In this document: positions 21,913-30,530 of the stretch, one piece after another
Position numbering within the stretch: the stretch's first letter is position 1
Layout of the letters: every line of letters begins with the position of its first letter
Origin: Acidilutibacter cellobiosedens
GTDB taxonomy: Bacteria > Bacillota > Clostridia > Tissierellales > Acidilutibacteraceae
DNA: 64,000 nucleotides
Assembly: GCF_004103715.1 (NCBI RefSeq)
Contig: NZ_CP035282.1
Coordinates: 2,532,673-2,596,672 of the forward strand
Direction of reading: 5' to 3'
Program-made: the position numbers and the translations under genes
Notes under the pieces: model-generated
Databases searched by the model: none
The model's input: only the letters and a program-made list of their open reading frames with translations
Told to the model about the DNA's origin: nothing

Positions 21913-21972
21913 ATAGTAACTGATAGTAACTACTATCTACAGCAAAAAAATTGTACTGCAGACAATTTTTTA
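21913..21972 (+). promoter_or_regulatory. Operator-like repeats before the TrmB-type regulator
   Basis: ATAGTAACT occurs twice, 10 bases apart (21913-21921 and 21923-21931). The second copy is also part of the inverted repeat ATAGTA-ac-TACTAT (21923-21936). Just after it AAAAAATTGT (21945-21954) and ACAATTTTTT (21962-21971) form a perfect hairpin with loop ACTGCAG. The cluster sits about 120-180 bases before the regulator start and may be its own control site. Confidence 0.45.
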
Positions 21973-22094
21973 TCTTGGTTTGTTAAAAATAGCACAATGT
22001 TAATCACCGAATTTAATATTGTCTTTATATTCTCATCATGGGATAATTGAATAAATTATATATAAAATTTATCTTAGGAGGGCAATATAGAAGT

Positions 22095-22892
22095 ATGAAA
22101 AATTTAATTCCATTGATGAAAAAGTTCAATTTTACAGAATATGAAACAAAGGTATATGTAACTTTGCTAAAGGTAGGTCCGTCGACAGGATATGAAATCA
22201 GTAAACAGTCTTCTGTACCACGTTCAAGAGTATACAATATTTTAGAAACTTTAATTCAAAAAGGAATTGTATTGGAAGCACAAACCAATCCGATCTTATA
22301 TAGTGCTATCCCAATCAACGAATTTAAGGAAAACATAAGCCGAAATGTTTCAAGTTCTCTTGAAGAAATAGATAACTATTTAGTTCAATATGAAAAAAAT
22401 ACGGATTCAGAAGCATTATGGAATATCGATGGATTTCAAAATATTTTAAACAAAAGTAAGTACTTAATCCAATATGCAAAAGAGGAAGTTTTGATTCAAA
22501 TATGGCAGGAAGATTTAGATAAGGAAATGGTTCAGCTCTTACAAAAAACTAATCAACGCCTCAAAAAATTCGTATTAATTTTATTTAGTGAAACTCAACA
22601 GTATGATCTACCTTTTGACCACTATTACAAACATGGTTTTGAAAAAGACAAACTTAAAGAAATGGGAAGCAGATGGATATCAGTAGTAATTGACGAAAAG
22701 GAAATGATCTTTGGCTCTATTTCAAGCAAAGTTAACGGAGAAGCTGTATGGACAAAAAATCATTCAATGGTATTTCTTGCAAGGGAACATATTGTTCATG
22801 ATGCATATTGCCTAAATATAATACAGCATTTAGATGAGAAAACAAAGAAAGAATTTGGTGATGACTTAGAAAAAATAAGAAAAATATATTAA
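22095..22892 (+). CDS. TrmB-family transcriptional regulator
   Basis: The 265-residue product begins with a winged helix typical of TrmB proteins (TEYETKVYVTLLKVGPSTGY, EISKQSSVPRSRVYNILETL, IQKGIVLEAQTNPILYSAIP). The C-terminal half resembles the phospholipase-D-like sensor part (EEVLIQIWQEDLDKEMVQLL). ATG 22095 is used although AGGAGG lies 13 bases upstream, a longer gap than usual. The permease and ornithine-cyclodeaminase-family genes follow in the same direction with short gaps (18 and 22 bases), so it is probably the local regulator of that cassette. The inducer is unknown. Confidence 0.85.
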   Translation: MKNLIPLMKKFNFTEYETKVYVTLLKVGPSTGYEISKQSSVPRSRVYNILETLIQKGIVLEAQTNPILYSAIPINEFKENISRNVSSSLEEIDNYLVQYEKNTDSEALWNIDGFQNILNKSKYLIQYAKEEVLIQIWQEDLDKEMVQLLQKTNQRLKKFVLILFSETQQYDLPFDHYYKHGFEKDKLKEMGSRWISVVIDEKEMIFGSISSKVNGEAVWTKNHSMVFLAREHIVHDAYCLNIIQHLDEKTKKEFGDDLEKIRKIY

Positions 22893-22910
22893 CCTTAGGA
22901 GGAAAATATT

Positions 22911-23789
22911 ATGGTTAAAGTTATTTTAATATTAATTGTAATAGTTAATCTATCATTTCTAATTTCCTTTGTGATAGATCTTTTCAAAAACAAAAAAGAA
23001 ATATCAAAAGAGCCGGGAAATAATATAGTTCTAGCCATTACATCTTTTATTATCTTTTTATTATCTACTTTTGGAATTTCGGATTTTGCAATCTCCACAG
23101 TTCTTTATCGTAAATTAAAATGGGTTTCAGACAAAAAATTACCGGGGACATTAAATACCCAATGTGTTATCCCTGTTGCGGTTATGGCCCTTTCTTATAT
23201 TTCTGTTATTAAAGTAAGTATTGTAACATTAGCAGTATGTATTGTTGCCCAGGTTATCGGCGCATTCATAGGCCCCCGTTTTGTAGTTAAGTTACCTGAA
23301 AAAACCATTCGAATATTTATAGGAATCGGATTAATTATAGCTTCTCTATTAATATTAGCAGGGAAATTCAATTTGATTCCTTCAGGAGGCACGGCTACGG
23401 AACTGACAGGTGCAAAGCTCATTATAGCTGCTATACTGTTATTTATATATGGGGCACTAAATAATATCGGGATTGGGTCCTATGCTTTAACTATGGCAAC
23501 AGTATATGCTTTAGGTTTAAATCCGGCTGTTTCATTCCCAATTATGATGGGCGCCTGCACTTTTTCCGTTCCCGTTGGAAGTATGCAGTTCATTAGATTT
23601 GGTCAATACAGCCGTAAAATTACATTATTTACGTCAACCTTCGGTATTATCGGAGTATTGATAGCCGTTTATTTTGTAAAATCCTTAAATGTATCAATGT
23701 TGCAATGGCTCATTGTCATAGTATTGCTTTACAGCTCAATTAGTATGCTTTATTCAGAATTAAAATCCGCCAATCCGGATGTTAAATAA
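22911..23789 (+). CDS. TauE/SafE-family membrane permease
   Basis: The 292-residue protein is mostly hydrophobic with about eight membrane helices and two weakly similar halves (SFLISFVIDLF near the start, LLFIYGALNNIGIGSYALTM after the middle). This is the TauE/SafE (DUF81) pattern; members move sulfite, sulfoacetate or other organic anions outward. A ribosome site AGGAGG lies before ATG 22911. It is flanked by a TrmB-type regulator and an ornithine-cyclodeaminase-family enzyme, so it may carry a substrate or product of that enzyme. The substrate cannot be read from the sequence. Confidence 0.82.
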   Translation: MVKVILILIVIVNLSFLISFVIDLFKNKKEISKEPGNNIVLAITSFIIFLLSTFGISDFAISTVLYRKLKWVSDKKLPGTLNTQCVIPVAVMALSYISVIKVSIVTLAVCIVAQVIGAFIGPRFVVKLPEKTIRIFIGIGLIIASLLILAGKFNLIPSGGTATELTGAKLIIAAILLFIYGALNNIGIGSYALTMATVYALGLNPAVSFPIMMGACTFSVPVGSMQFIRFGQYSRKITLFTSTFGIIGVLIAVYFVKSLNVSMLQWLIVIVLLYSSISMLYSELKSANPDVK

Positions 23790-23811
23790 ATTAAAAAATG
23801 GAGGACTGATT

Positions 23812-24810
23812 ATGTTAGTTTTGACAAAAGAGGATATTCAATCGATTTTTTCTATGAGAGATGCTATCGAAGCAGACAAAGAAGCTCTAAAACTTTATTC
23901 TCAAGGTAAAAGTTCCGTACCATTACGTACAAATATAGATATCCCGGAAGCAGAAGGCCAGAGCTTGTATATGCCTGCTTATGTAGGCGGAGATAATATA
24001 AAAGCTCTGGGGCTCAAAATTGTTTCTGTTTATCCCCATAATGTTGAAAGAGGATTACCTAATGTTCCGGCTACTATGGTAGTATTGGATCCCCAAACAG
24101 GTATTGTGGCTGCTATTATGGAAGGTACTTTTATTACACAATTGCGTACCGGAGCTATTCAAGGAGCTGCTACAGAAATTCTTTCCAATGAGAATTCAAA
24201 GATTGGAGCACTATTCGGAACCGGAGGGCAAGCTCAAAGTCAATTGGAAGCAATGCTTACAGTTCGTAATTTAACGGAAGTTCGTGTCTTTGATATTAAT
24301 TATGAAAAAGCCCTTGATTTCTCAAAAAAGATGAATGAACATTTCAGTAATTTCGGTACTCGAATAATAGCTGTAAAAAACGCTGATGAAGCTGTAATTG
24401 ATGCAGATATTGTTACAACTGTTACAACTTCCAAAATGCCTGTTTTTAACGGAAAATTGATAAAATCCGGTGCTCATATAAACGGTATAGGTGCCTATAC
24501 TCCCGAAATGCATGAACTGCCGCCTGAAATTGTCCTAAGAGCAAATAAAGTTATCTTCGACACTGTGTCGGGAGTTCTATCTGAAGCCGGAGATTTAATC
24601 TCTCCACTTAAAGATGGAATTGTAACAAGGGACCACTATCAAGGAGAACTTGGAGAAGTAATATTAGGTAAAATTAAGGGGCGAGAAAATCCTAATGAGA
24701 TAACTTTGTTTAAGACCGTAGGTTCCGCTGTTTTAGATGTAGTGGTGGGAGAAAAAATATACAAAAAAGCTGTAGAAACAGGAATAGGCAAAAATGTAGA
24801 ACTCTCTTAA
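23812..24810 (+). CDS. Ornithine cyclodeaminase / mu-crystallin-family enzyme
   Basis: The 332-residue product starts at ATG 23812 behind GGAGGACTG. Family marks are LRTGAIQGAATEILSNENSK, the NAD-binding ALFGTGGQAQSQLEAML, VFDINYEKALDFSKKM, GAHINGIGAYTPEMHELP and the late VFDTVSGVLSEAGD region. Members include ornithine cyclodeaminase, alanine dehydrogenase and delta1-pyrroline/piperideine-2-carboxylate reductases, all NAD(P)-dependent imino- or amino-acid enzymes. The specific reaction is not fixed by these motifs. It is the third gene of the TrmB-permease-enzyme cassette and ends at a strong terminator. Confidence 0.87.
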   Translation: MLVLTKEDIQSIFSMRDAIEADKEALKLYSQGKSSVPLRTNIDIPEAEGQSLYMPAYVGGDNIKALGLKIVSVYPHNVERGLPNVPATMVVLDPQTGIVAAIMEGTFITQLRTGAIQGAATEILSNENSKIGALFGTGGQAQSQLEAMLTVRNLTEVRVFDINYEKALDFSKKMNEHFSNFGTRIIAVKNADEAVIDADIVTTVTTSKMPVFNGKLIKSGAHINGIGAYTPEMHELPPEIVLRANKVIFDTVSGVLSEAGDLISPLKDGIVTRDHYQGELGEVILGKIKGRENPNEITLFKTVGSAVLDVVVGEKIYKKAVETGIGKNVELS

Positions 24811-24830
24811 CGAAAAAGTATTTTTAATAT

Positions 24831-24866
24831 AAAGATAGGTTCTGTATAATACAGAACCTATCTTTA
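24831..24866. terminator. Strong bidirectional terminator
   Basis: AAAGATAGGTTCTGTAT (24831-24847) and its complement (24849-24865) form an almost perfect 17-bp stem. It lies between the convergent ends of the cyclodeaminase-family gene and the zinc-ribbon gene. Confidence 0.85.
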
Positions 24867-24908
24867 TATTATCCTCCCTACCCCATTCTTAATTTTTATT
24901 GATACCCT

Positions 24909-25151
24909 CTAAATTTCCACTCTTCCTATCCCAACTCTTTTATCTTTTCCGCAACTTGGGCAACAAAAAAGATGCGTACATTCATCTTCCGCTGCCCCGT
25001 CTTCTGTATGGGAAATATCATCTAACAAATAAGGGCTATAATTATCTAAATAATTAACTACAGGACCATTATCCGACATATCTCTGCCACAGTTGGGACA
25101 GCTTATTTCTATTTCATATAACCCATTACATAATGGGCACACTCTTTTCAA
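24909..25151 (-). CDS. Small zinc-ribbon protein of unknown function
   Basis: The 80-residue protein has three CxxC pairs: CPLCNG at residues 5-10, SCPNCGRDMSD at about 17-27, and CCPSCGKDKR near the C-terminus. Together they can hold one or two zinc ions in a rubredoxin/zinc-ribbon fold. The middle part is acidic (DISHTEDGAAEDE). A ribosome site (GAGAGGTGG) lies upstream. Similar small zinc-ribbon proteins are common in Clostridia without a known role. It stands alone, convergent with the cassette before it. Confidence 0.7.
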   Translation of the reverse strand: MKRVCPLCNGLYEIEISCPNCGRDMSDNGPVVNYLDNYSPYLLDDISHTEDGAAEDECTHLFCCPSCGKDKRVGIGRVEI

Positions 25152-25277
25152 ATTAAACCACCTCTCCGGTAAAGATAATTTTTAAGCAATATCAAAAAAA
25201 ACACCATTTAATATGATATATATTTTTATCATAAGTTGTCACGATTATTAATTTATTATAAAACTTTAAAATTTTTA

Positions 25278-25319
25278 TTGACAAAATATAATATTTTCAT
25301 AGTATATACTATGAAAATA
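25278..25319 (+). promoter_or_regulatory. Promoter with a 28-bp perfect palindrome
   Basis: A consensus -35 box TTGACA (25278-25283) is followed by a perfect palindrome of 28 bases (25292-25319; core CATAGTATATACTATG) that covers the expected -10 region (AGTATA/TATACT). Such a site would let a dimeric repressor block RNA polymerase directly. It lies just before the T-box leader, so the cysteine operon may have both transcription-initiation and tRNA-sensing control. Confidence 0.6.
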
Positions 25320-25324
25320 AAAAT

Positions 25325-25580
25325 TGTTAAATGCTGTGATAAAAAATAGTAGCATAAAATAAAAGCTGAAAGAAATTTTAAGCATAATTTTATGTGAATG
25401 CATCTTTGAGCACTGTCTCGAAATAAAATAGACGACAGCGGTTACGCCCGATAGAAGCGTTAAGGTATGTTTGTGCCGATAAAAACGAGTTATTATATGC
25501 TTATATTATATATAATAATTAGAGTGGAACCGTGGAATTTACTTCCGCCTCTAAGAAATAGAGGCGGAAGTTTTTATTTT
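25325..25580 (+). promoter_or_regulatory. T-box leader, probably cysteine-specific (specifier TGC)
   Basis: The T-box core AGAGTGGAACCGTGG at 25521-25535 binds the 3' end of uncharged tRNA. It is followed by a terminator stem CTTCCGCCTCT (25542-25552) / AGAGGCGGAAG (25560-25570) and a T run. Upstream, the stem I region has the pattern GTGAATGCATC, where TGC at 25399-25401 is placed as the specifier codon and encodes cysteine. This agrees with the genes downstream, which make cysteine from homocysteine. When tRNA-Cys is uncharged the antiterminator should form and the operon be read. The 465-base gap before the first gene is explained by this leader and the palindrome. Confidence 0.88.
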
Positions 25581-25617
25581 TTGTATATAAGTCTTCAAAT
25601 TTAAAGGAGGTGTATCT

Positions 25618-26240
25618 ATGAATTCAATACAATATTTCAACACTGTAGCTAAAAAATGGAATGTAATACGAAGTGAATACTTTGAGGAGAGACTAAAATA
25701 CAAAGCTTTATCAAAAGTAAATATAAAGGATAAGGAGTCGCTGATTTAGGCTGCGGAACCGGTTTTATTTCATTAGCTCTTGCTGATGACTCAAATATAG
25801 TATTTTCAGTTGACAATTCAAGAAATATGCTCAAAGAATTAAAAGAAGAAGCATTAAAGAGAAATTTGAAAAATATCTACCCTCTGAACTCCTCGCTTGA
25901 TAACCTTACTTTATTTGACGAATCATTAGATGCCGTATTTATAAACATGGCACTTCATCATATTAAAGATGCTAAAAAAGCTATAAATGAAATGTACAGA
26001 GTACTGAAAAAATCAGGAAAATTAGTAATATCAGATGTAACCGAGCATAACGGAGAATGGGCAAGAGAAGAAATGTTTGACGAATGGTTGGGTTTTTCAA
26101 ATGATACCATTTATGCATGGCTTAAAGAGGCAAAGTTCACTGATATCAATATAGAAAATACGGACTTAAGATGCAAGGGATATTCCAGTAAGGGCGAATA
26201 CACGGAAACAGGTATATTCATAGCGGCAGCAACAAAATAA
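25618..26240 (+). pseudogene. SAM-dependent methyltransferase, one-base frameshift
   Basis: ATG 25618 follows AAAGGAGGTGTATCT. The first 43 codons (MNSIQYFNTVAKKWNVIRSE) end at TAG 25747. The expected SAM-binding motif continues in another frame from about 25740 (ADLGCGTGFISLALADD), then VDNSRNML, FINMALHHIKDAKKAINEM and KSGKLVISDV to the stop at 26240. One extra base near 25734-25738, for example a second G in the run GGAG, would restore a product of about 207 residues. The intact form would be a YrrT-like methyltransferase, which turns SAM into SAH and so feeds this pathway. Whether the break is real or a sequence error cannot be told here. Confidence 0.8.
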
Positions 26241-26261
26241 ATATAATATGAGGAGGAAAAA

Positions 26262-27410
26262 ATGAAAATAAAATCGTTATTGATTCATGGAGGAAAAGAT
26301 GGGGATGAATTCACAGGTGCTGTAAACATACCTATTTACCAGACATCTACCTTTAAGCAACCCGAATTTGGCGTAAATAAAGGTTATGAATACTCAAGGA
26401 CAGGAAACCCCACAAGAGAATCGTTAGAAAAACTTATTTCTGATCTTGAAGAGGGGTATGCAGGCTTTGCATTCGCCTCAGGAATGGCCGCAATTACAGC
26501 GGTACTTTCCCTATTCAAGTCAGAGGATCAAATTATAATATCAAATAACGTATATGGCGGAACTTTCAGAGTCCTTAACCAAATATTTAATAATTTTAAT
26601 ATAGGATATAAAATAGTTGATACGTCAAATCTTAACGAAGTAGAAAAAAACATCGATAAAAATGTGAAAGCTATATATATCGAAACTCCTACGAATCCTC
26701 TTATGGATATTACTGATATTGAGGAGGCAGCAAAGATAGCAAGAAAACATAAAATTCTCACTATAGTTGATAATACTTTCATGACTCCATATTTGCAAAG
26801 GCCTATTCTATTAGGCGCTGATATAGTAATCCATAGTGCCACGAAATATCTTGGAGGTCATAGCGATCTTGTAGCAGGACTTGCAGTGGTAAATACTGAA
26901 GATTTGGCAGAAAAATTACATTTTATACAAAACTCCACCGGAGGTATTCTCGGTCCCTTTGATTCATTTTTACTTATAAGAGGAATAAAAACTCTTTCAG
27001 TAAGAATGGACAGACATGATGAAAATGCAAAATTAATCGCACAATTTTTAAAGGGCAGACCTGAAATAGAAAAAATATACTATCCGGGATTTAAAGAACA
27101 TCCGGGACATGATATACAAAAGAAGCAAGCCGATGGCTACGGAGCAATGATCTCCTTCGTTCTCAGAAGGGAATATAACTATAAAAAGTTTTTCAAAAAT
27201 CTTTCTCTTATAACTTTTGGCGAAAGTCTCGGAGGAGTAGAATCTCTTGTATGCCATCCTGCATCTATGACTCATGCTGCTATTCCCTATGAGATAAGGC
27301 AAAAAGTCGGTATAACGGATAATTTAATAAGATTATCCGTGGGAATCGAAGATAAGGAAGATTTGATCAATGACCTGAAAGAAAGCTTGGAAGCAAGCAA
27401 GGAGGTATAA
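26262..27410 (+). CDS. mccB: Cystathionine gamma-lyase / homocysteine gamma-lyase (MccB type)
   Basis: The 382-residue product is a full-length Cys/Met-metabolism PLP enzyme. It has YEYSRTGNPTRESLEKLISD, the aromatic-stacking SGMAAITAVLSLF region, IYIETPTNPLMDITDIEEAA, and the PLP lysine in HSATKYLGGHSDLVAG, followed by the active-site ESLGGVESLVCHPASMTHA. In the Firmicute reverse transsulfuration pathway this type splits cystathionine to cysteine. It sits between the methyltransferase and cysteine synthase genes under the cysteine T-box, 3 bases before the next gene, which supports the MccB role over methionine gamma-lyase. The ribosome site is GAGGAGG. Confidence 0.85.
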   Translation: MKIKSLLIHGGKDGDEFTGAVNIPIYQTSTFKQPEFGVNKGYEYSRTGNPTRESLEKLISDLEEGYAGFAFASGMAAITAVLSLFKSEDQIIISNNVYGGTFRVLNQIFNNFNIGYKIVDTSNLNEVEKNIDKNVKAIYIETPTNPLMDITDIEEAAKIARKHKILTIVDNTFMTPYLQRPILLGADIVIHSATKYLGGHSDLVAGLAVVNTEDLAEKLHFIQNSTGGILGPFDSFLLIRGIKTLSVRMDRHDENAKLIAQFLKGRPEIEKIYYPGFKEHPGHDIQKKQADGYGAMISFVLRREYNYKKFFKNLSLITFGESLGGVESLVCHPASMTHAAIPYEIRQKVGITDNLIRLSVGIEDKEDLINDLKESLEASKEV

Positions 27411-27413
27411 ATA

Positions 27414-28324
27414 ATGCCGTCATATTATAACGATATAAAAGAATTGGTTGGAAAAACACCGATACTCAAATTAAATAATATTTCTGTCAAGGAAGAAGTA
27501 AATGTCTTCGCTAAACTTGAAATATTCAATCCGGGAGGAAGCGTAAAGGATAGAATCGGCATATATATGATTAAAAAAGCTGAAGAAAAGGGGATTTTAA
27601 AAAAGGGTTCCACTATTATAGAACCAACTGCCGGAAATACGGGGTTAGGCATAGCCTTGGCCGCAATAAATAAAGGATACAGAGTAATATTTACGGTCCC
27701 AAAAAAATTTTCCATAGAAAAACAATTGCTTATGAAAGCCTTTGGGGCTGAAATAATCAATACTCCTGAGGAACAAGGAATGAAAGGGGCTATAGAAAAA
27801 GCTGAAGAATTATTAAGTACTATCAATAATTCCGTTTCTTTAAACCAATTTGAAAACCCTGCAAATCCGTTGGCTCATTATGAAACTACAGGACCGGAAA
27901 TATATGAAGCATTGGATGGCAAAATAGATTATCTAATAGCAGGAGCAGGAAGCGGAGGTACTTTCACCAGCATAGTCAAATATCTCAAGGAAAAAAATCC
28001 AAATATAAAAGGGATAATTGCAGATCCGGAAGGCTCCATAATAGGTGGAGGCACTAAAGGGTGTTATAAGATTGAAGGTATAGGCAACGATTTTATTCCG
28101 GACACTCTTGATATGACTTTAGTAGACAGTTTTATAAAGGTTAATGACAATGAAGCCTTTGACATGGTAAAGGAATTGGCAAAAAAGAAGGATTAATCGT
28201 AGGATCGTCTTCGGGAGCTGCCGTAAGTGCGGCATTAAAATTGACTTCAACTATAAACAAAGGGAATATAGTGGTCGTATTGCCCGATAGAGGAGACAGA
28301 TATTTTAGCAAAAATATATATTGA
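27414..28324 (+). pseudogene. mccA: Cysteine synthase / cystathionine beta-synthase (MccA type), frameshifted
   Basis: The reading frame from ATG 27414 encodes a fold-type II PLP enzyme: NPGGSVKDRIG with the PLP lysine near residue 42, the EPTAGNTGLGIALA loop, and the AGAGSGGTFTS phosphate loop. It stops early at 28196 after LAKKKD. The normal C-terminus continues in another frame (GLIVGSSSGAAVSAALKLTS, then VVVLPDRGDRYFS) to TGA 28322-28324. One missing A in the run after GGC (six present near 28180-28186) accounts for it. Joined, the protein would be about 302 residues, the family length. The homopolymer position makes a sequencing error plausible; the alternative is gene decay. Confidence 0.82.
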
Positions 28325-28399
28325 TTATTTTAAAATTGCATTTTATGTGATAATATTTCAGATATATAAGTTATTCTTATAAAGTCAGGAGGAGAATAA

Positions 28400-29644
28400 A
28401 TGCGTGAAAATTTAATTAGGGATATAAATTTGGCACCATCGGGACATAAAAAAATAGATTGGGTAAAAGGCTATATGCCAGTATTATCATTTATTGAAAA
28501 AAAATTTACGGAAGAGCAGCCCCTTAAAGGGAAAAAGATAACCATGTCCATACATCTGGAAGCAAAAACAGCCTATCTGGCCAAGGTCCTTAAAGCGGGA
28601 GGAGCGGATGTAACGGTAACAGGAAGTAATCCCCTTTCTACTCAGGATGACGTGGCTTCGGCATTAGCTGAGGACGGCCTGAAAGTATATGCTTGGTATA
28701 ACTCCACTTCTGAAGAATATAATAATCATCTAAATTCCGCGTTAGATATCGAACCAAATATAATACTTGATGACGGAGGAGATTTGGTTAATTTACTCCA
28801 TACAACAAGACAGGAACTTATTAAAAATATCATCGGAGGTTCGGAAGAAACTACTACAGGTGTATTAAGGCTTAAAGCAAGAGAAAGAGAAGGCAAATTA
28901 AAATTCCCCATGATTTCTGCTAATGGCGCTTATTGTAAATATCTCTTTGACAACCGATATGGTACAGGTCAGTCCGTCTGGGACGGAATAATGAGAACGA
29001 CAAATCTTATAGTTGCAGGTAAAAATGTAGTGGTAATAGGATACGGATGGTGCGGCAAAGGCGTTGCCATGAGAGCTAAGGGCCTCGGCGCCAAAGTCAT
29101 AATCTGTGAAATCAATCCTATTAAAGCTATAGAAGCTCATATGGACGGCTTTAAAGTAATGCCTTCCTTAGAAGCTGCAAAAATAGGAGATATTTTTATA
29201 ACTGTAACGGGTGATATGAAAGTTCTTTCAAAGGAGCACTATAAGTTGATGAAAAATGGTGCTATTATGGCCAATGCCGGACATTTTGACTGTGAAGTCT
29301 GGAAACCGGATCTTGAAGAAATGAGCATAGAAAAGCGGGAAATGAGAAAAAATATTACAGGATATGTAATGCCGGACAAAAAAATATTAAACCTTCTTGC
29401 TGAAGGAAGATTAGTTAATCTCGCTGCAGGAGACGGCCATCCGGCAGAAATAATGGATATGAGTTTTTCCATTCAAGCTCTGTCCATAAAATATTTAATA
29501 AATAATGCAGGAAAATTGGAAAACAAAGTATATGATGTTCCGGATGAAATAGATAAAGAAGTAGCAACAACAAAATTAAAATCAATGGGAATAGAAATTG
29601 ACCGTCTTACAGAAGAACAAGAAAAATATTTAAAAAGCTGGTAA
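28400..29644 (+). CDS. ahcY: Adenosylhomocysteinase (S-adenosylhomocysteine hydrolase)
   Basis: The 414-residue product matches SAH hydrolase through its length. It begins with [20 protein letters not shown] and [20 protein letters not shown], and the NAD-binding [20 protein letters not shown] segment lies near residues 210-230. [16 protein letters not shown] and [20 protein letters not shown] follow. It splits SAH reversibly into adenosine and homocysteine in the cytosol. It follows the cysteine operon after 75 bases with its own AGGAGGAG ribosome site, and would supply the homocysteine used by mccA/mccB. Many Firmicutes use MtnN plus LuxS instead, so this is the detoxification route chosen here. 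Confidence 0.93.
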   Translation: MRENLIRDINLAPSGHKKIDWVKGYMPVLSFIEKKFTEEQPLKGKKITMSIHLEAKTAYLAKVLKAGGADVTVTGSNPLSTQDDVASALAEDGLKVYAWYNSTSEEYNNHLNSALDIEPNIILDDGGDLVNLLHTTRQELIKNIIGGSEETTTGVLRLKAREREGKLKFPMISANGAYCKYLFDNRYGTGQSVWDGIMRTTNLIVAGKNVVVIGYGWCGKGVAMRAKGLGAKVIICEINPIKAIEAHMDGFKVMPSLEAAKIGDIFITVTGDMKVLSKEHYKLMKNGAIMANAGHFDCEVWKPDLEEMSIEKREMRKNITGYVMPDKKILNLLAEGRLVNLAAGDGHPAEIMDMSFSIQALSIKYLINNAGKLENKVYDVPDEIDKEVATTKLKSMGIEIDRLTEEQEKYLKSW

Positions 29645-29652
29645 AAGAGGTC

Positions 29653-29694
29653 GCCCCAAAATAGAAAGCAAAATTCTATAAGGGGCTTTTTTTT
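29653..29694 (+). terminator. Terminator of ahcY
   Basis: GCCCC (29653-29657) pairs with GGGGC (29682-29686), with an inner ATAGAA/TTCTAT stem, followed by eight T residues. It ends the plus-strand sulfur cluster. Confidence 0.8.
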
Positions 29695-29703
29695 ACTTCT
29701 AAT

Positions 29704-30375
29704 TTATTCTTCATTGATTAATTTCCCGTCCTCAATCCTTACTATTCTGTCTGACATTTGGGCTAACCTTTCATCATGGGTTATCATTACTAAGGTTTGG
29801 TGATATTTTTTTATGGATTGCTTTAAAAGATTCAACACTTCCAAACTCGTTTTTGAATCAAGGTTCCCTGTAGGTTCATCTGCAAGAACTATGGAAGGTC
29901 TCGTAGCTAAAGCTCTTGCTATCGCAACTCTTTGTTGCTGTCCTCCTGATAATTCATTAGGGAAAGCATCCTTTTTCCCGATAATATTTAAAGTTCTCAT
30001 AATTTCTTTTATAAACTCTTCGTCTACAACTTTTAAATCAAACTCTATAGGTAAGATTATATTTTCCCATACATTCAACACAGGAATCAGGTTATAGGAT
30101 TGAAAAACAAATCCTATCTTTCTCCTTCTAAATATGGTTAAACTCTCATTATCCATAGAATATATATCCTTCCCATCTATAAACACCCTTCCAGACGTAA
30201 GCCTGTCCAATCCTCCCATCATATGAAGAAGAGTCGTCTTGCCGGAACCTGAAGAACCTACTATTGCAACAAATTCTCCTTCTTCTACAGATAGGTCTAC
30301 TCCGTCCAATGCTTTTACTAAACTTTCGCCCTTCCCATAATACTTTTTCAAAGATTTTGTTTCTAATATCTTCAT
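29704..30375 (-). CDS. ABC transporter ATP-binding protein (MacB/LolD-type), no permease found
   Basis: The 223-residue ATPase has Walker A GSSGSGKTT near residue 40, Q-loop FQSYNLIPVLNVWENI, signature LSGGQQQR near 141 and Walker B IVLADEPTGNLDS. The length and motifs place it in the MacB/LolD/BceA group, which works with FtsX-type permeases in peptide-antibiotic resistance or cell-wall control. The expected permease gene is absent: ahcY's terminator lies at its 3' end. It follows the histidine kinase gene by 155 bases. ATG 30375 has a GAAAGGTGAAGC ribosome site. It is probably the remaining part of a sensor-transporter module. Confidence 0.88.
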   Translation of the reverse strand: MKILETKSLKKYYGKGESLVKALDGVDLSVEEGEFVAIVGSSGSGKTTLLHMMGGLDRLTSGRVFIDGKDIYSMDNESLTIFRRRKIGFVFQSYNLIPVLNVWENIILPIEFDLKVVDEEFIKEIMRTLNIIGKKDAFPNELSGGQQQRVAIARALATRPSIVLADEPTGNLDSKTSLEVLNLLKQSIKKYHQTLVMITHDERLAQMSDRIVRIEDGKLINEE

Positions 30376-30530
30376 TTAGCTTCACCTTTCCCTTATAATT
30401 ATCATCCGTCCCTAAACCCAATTATCGAATAAGCCTCTGAATATCCCAAGCTGCACAATAATATAATAGCTGTGGTATTGATTATATCATATGGAATTTA
30501 CAGTTTTGCAGTGATAATTAAAGTAAAAAC
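30376..30530 (-). other. Gap between kinase and ABC ATPase genes, possible gene remnant
   Basis: These 155 bases hold no complete gene. On the minus strand one stretch can be read as LGYSEAYSIIGFRDG, which looks like coding sequence but has no start and no continuation. A sigma-A-like TATAAT is also present near 30450-30485. It may be the scar of a lost gene or simply the ABC gene's promoter. Confidence 0.3.

Noticed and set aside
25380-25580. A SAM riboswitch instead of a T-box
   Set aside because: The core AGAGTGGAACCGTGG and the following terminator are T-box features, and the k-turn and SAM-binding core of the S-box are not seen.
28150-28324. Programmed frameshifting at the A run in mccA
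   Set aside because: No stimulatory structure or alternative slippery heptamer is evident, the family does not use it, and the same operon has another simple one-base defect; error or decay is simpler.
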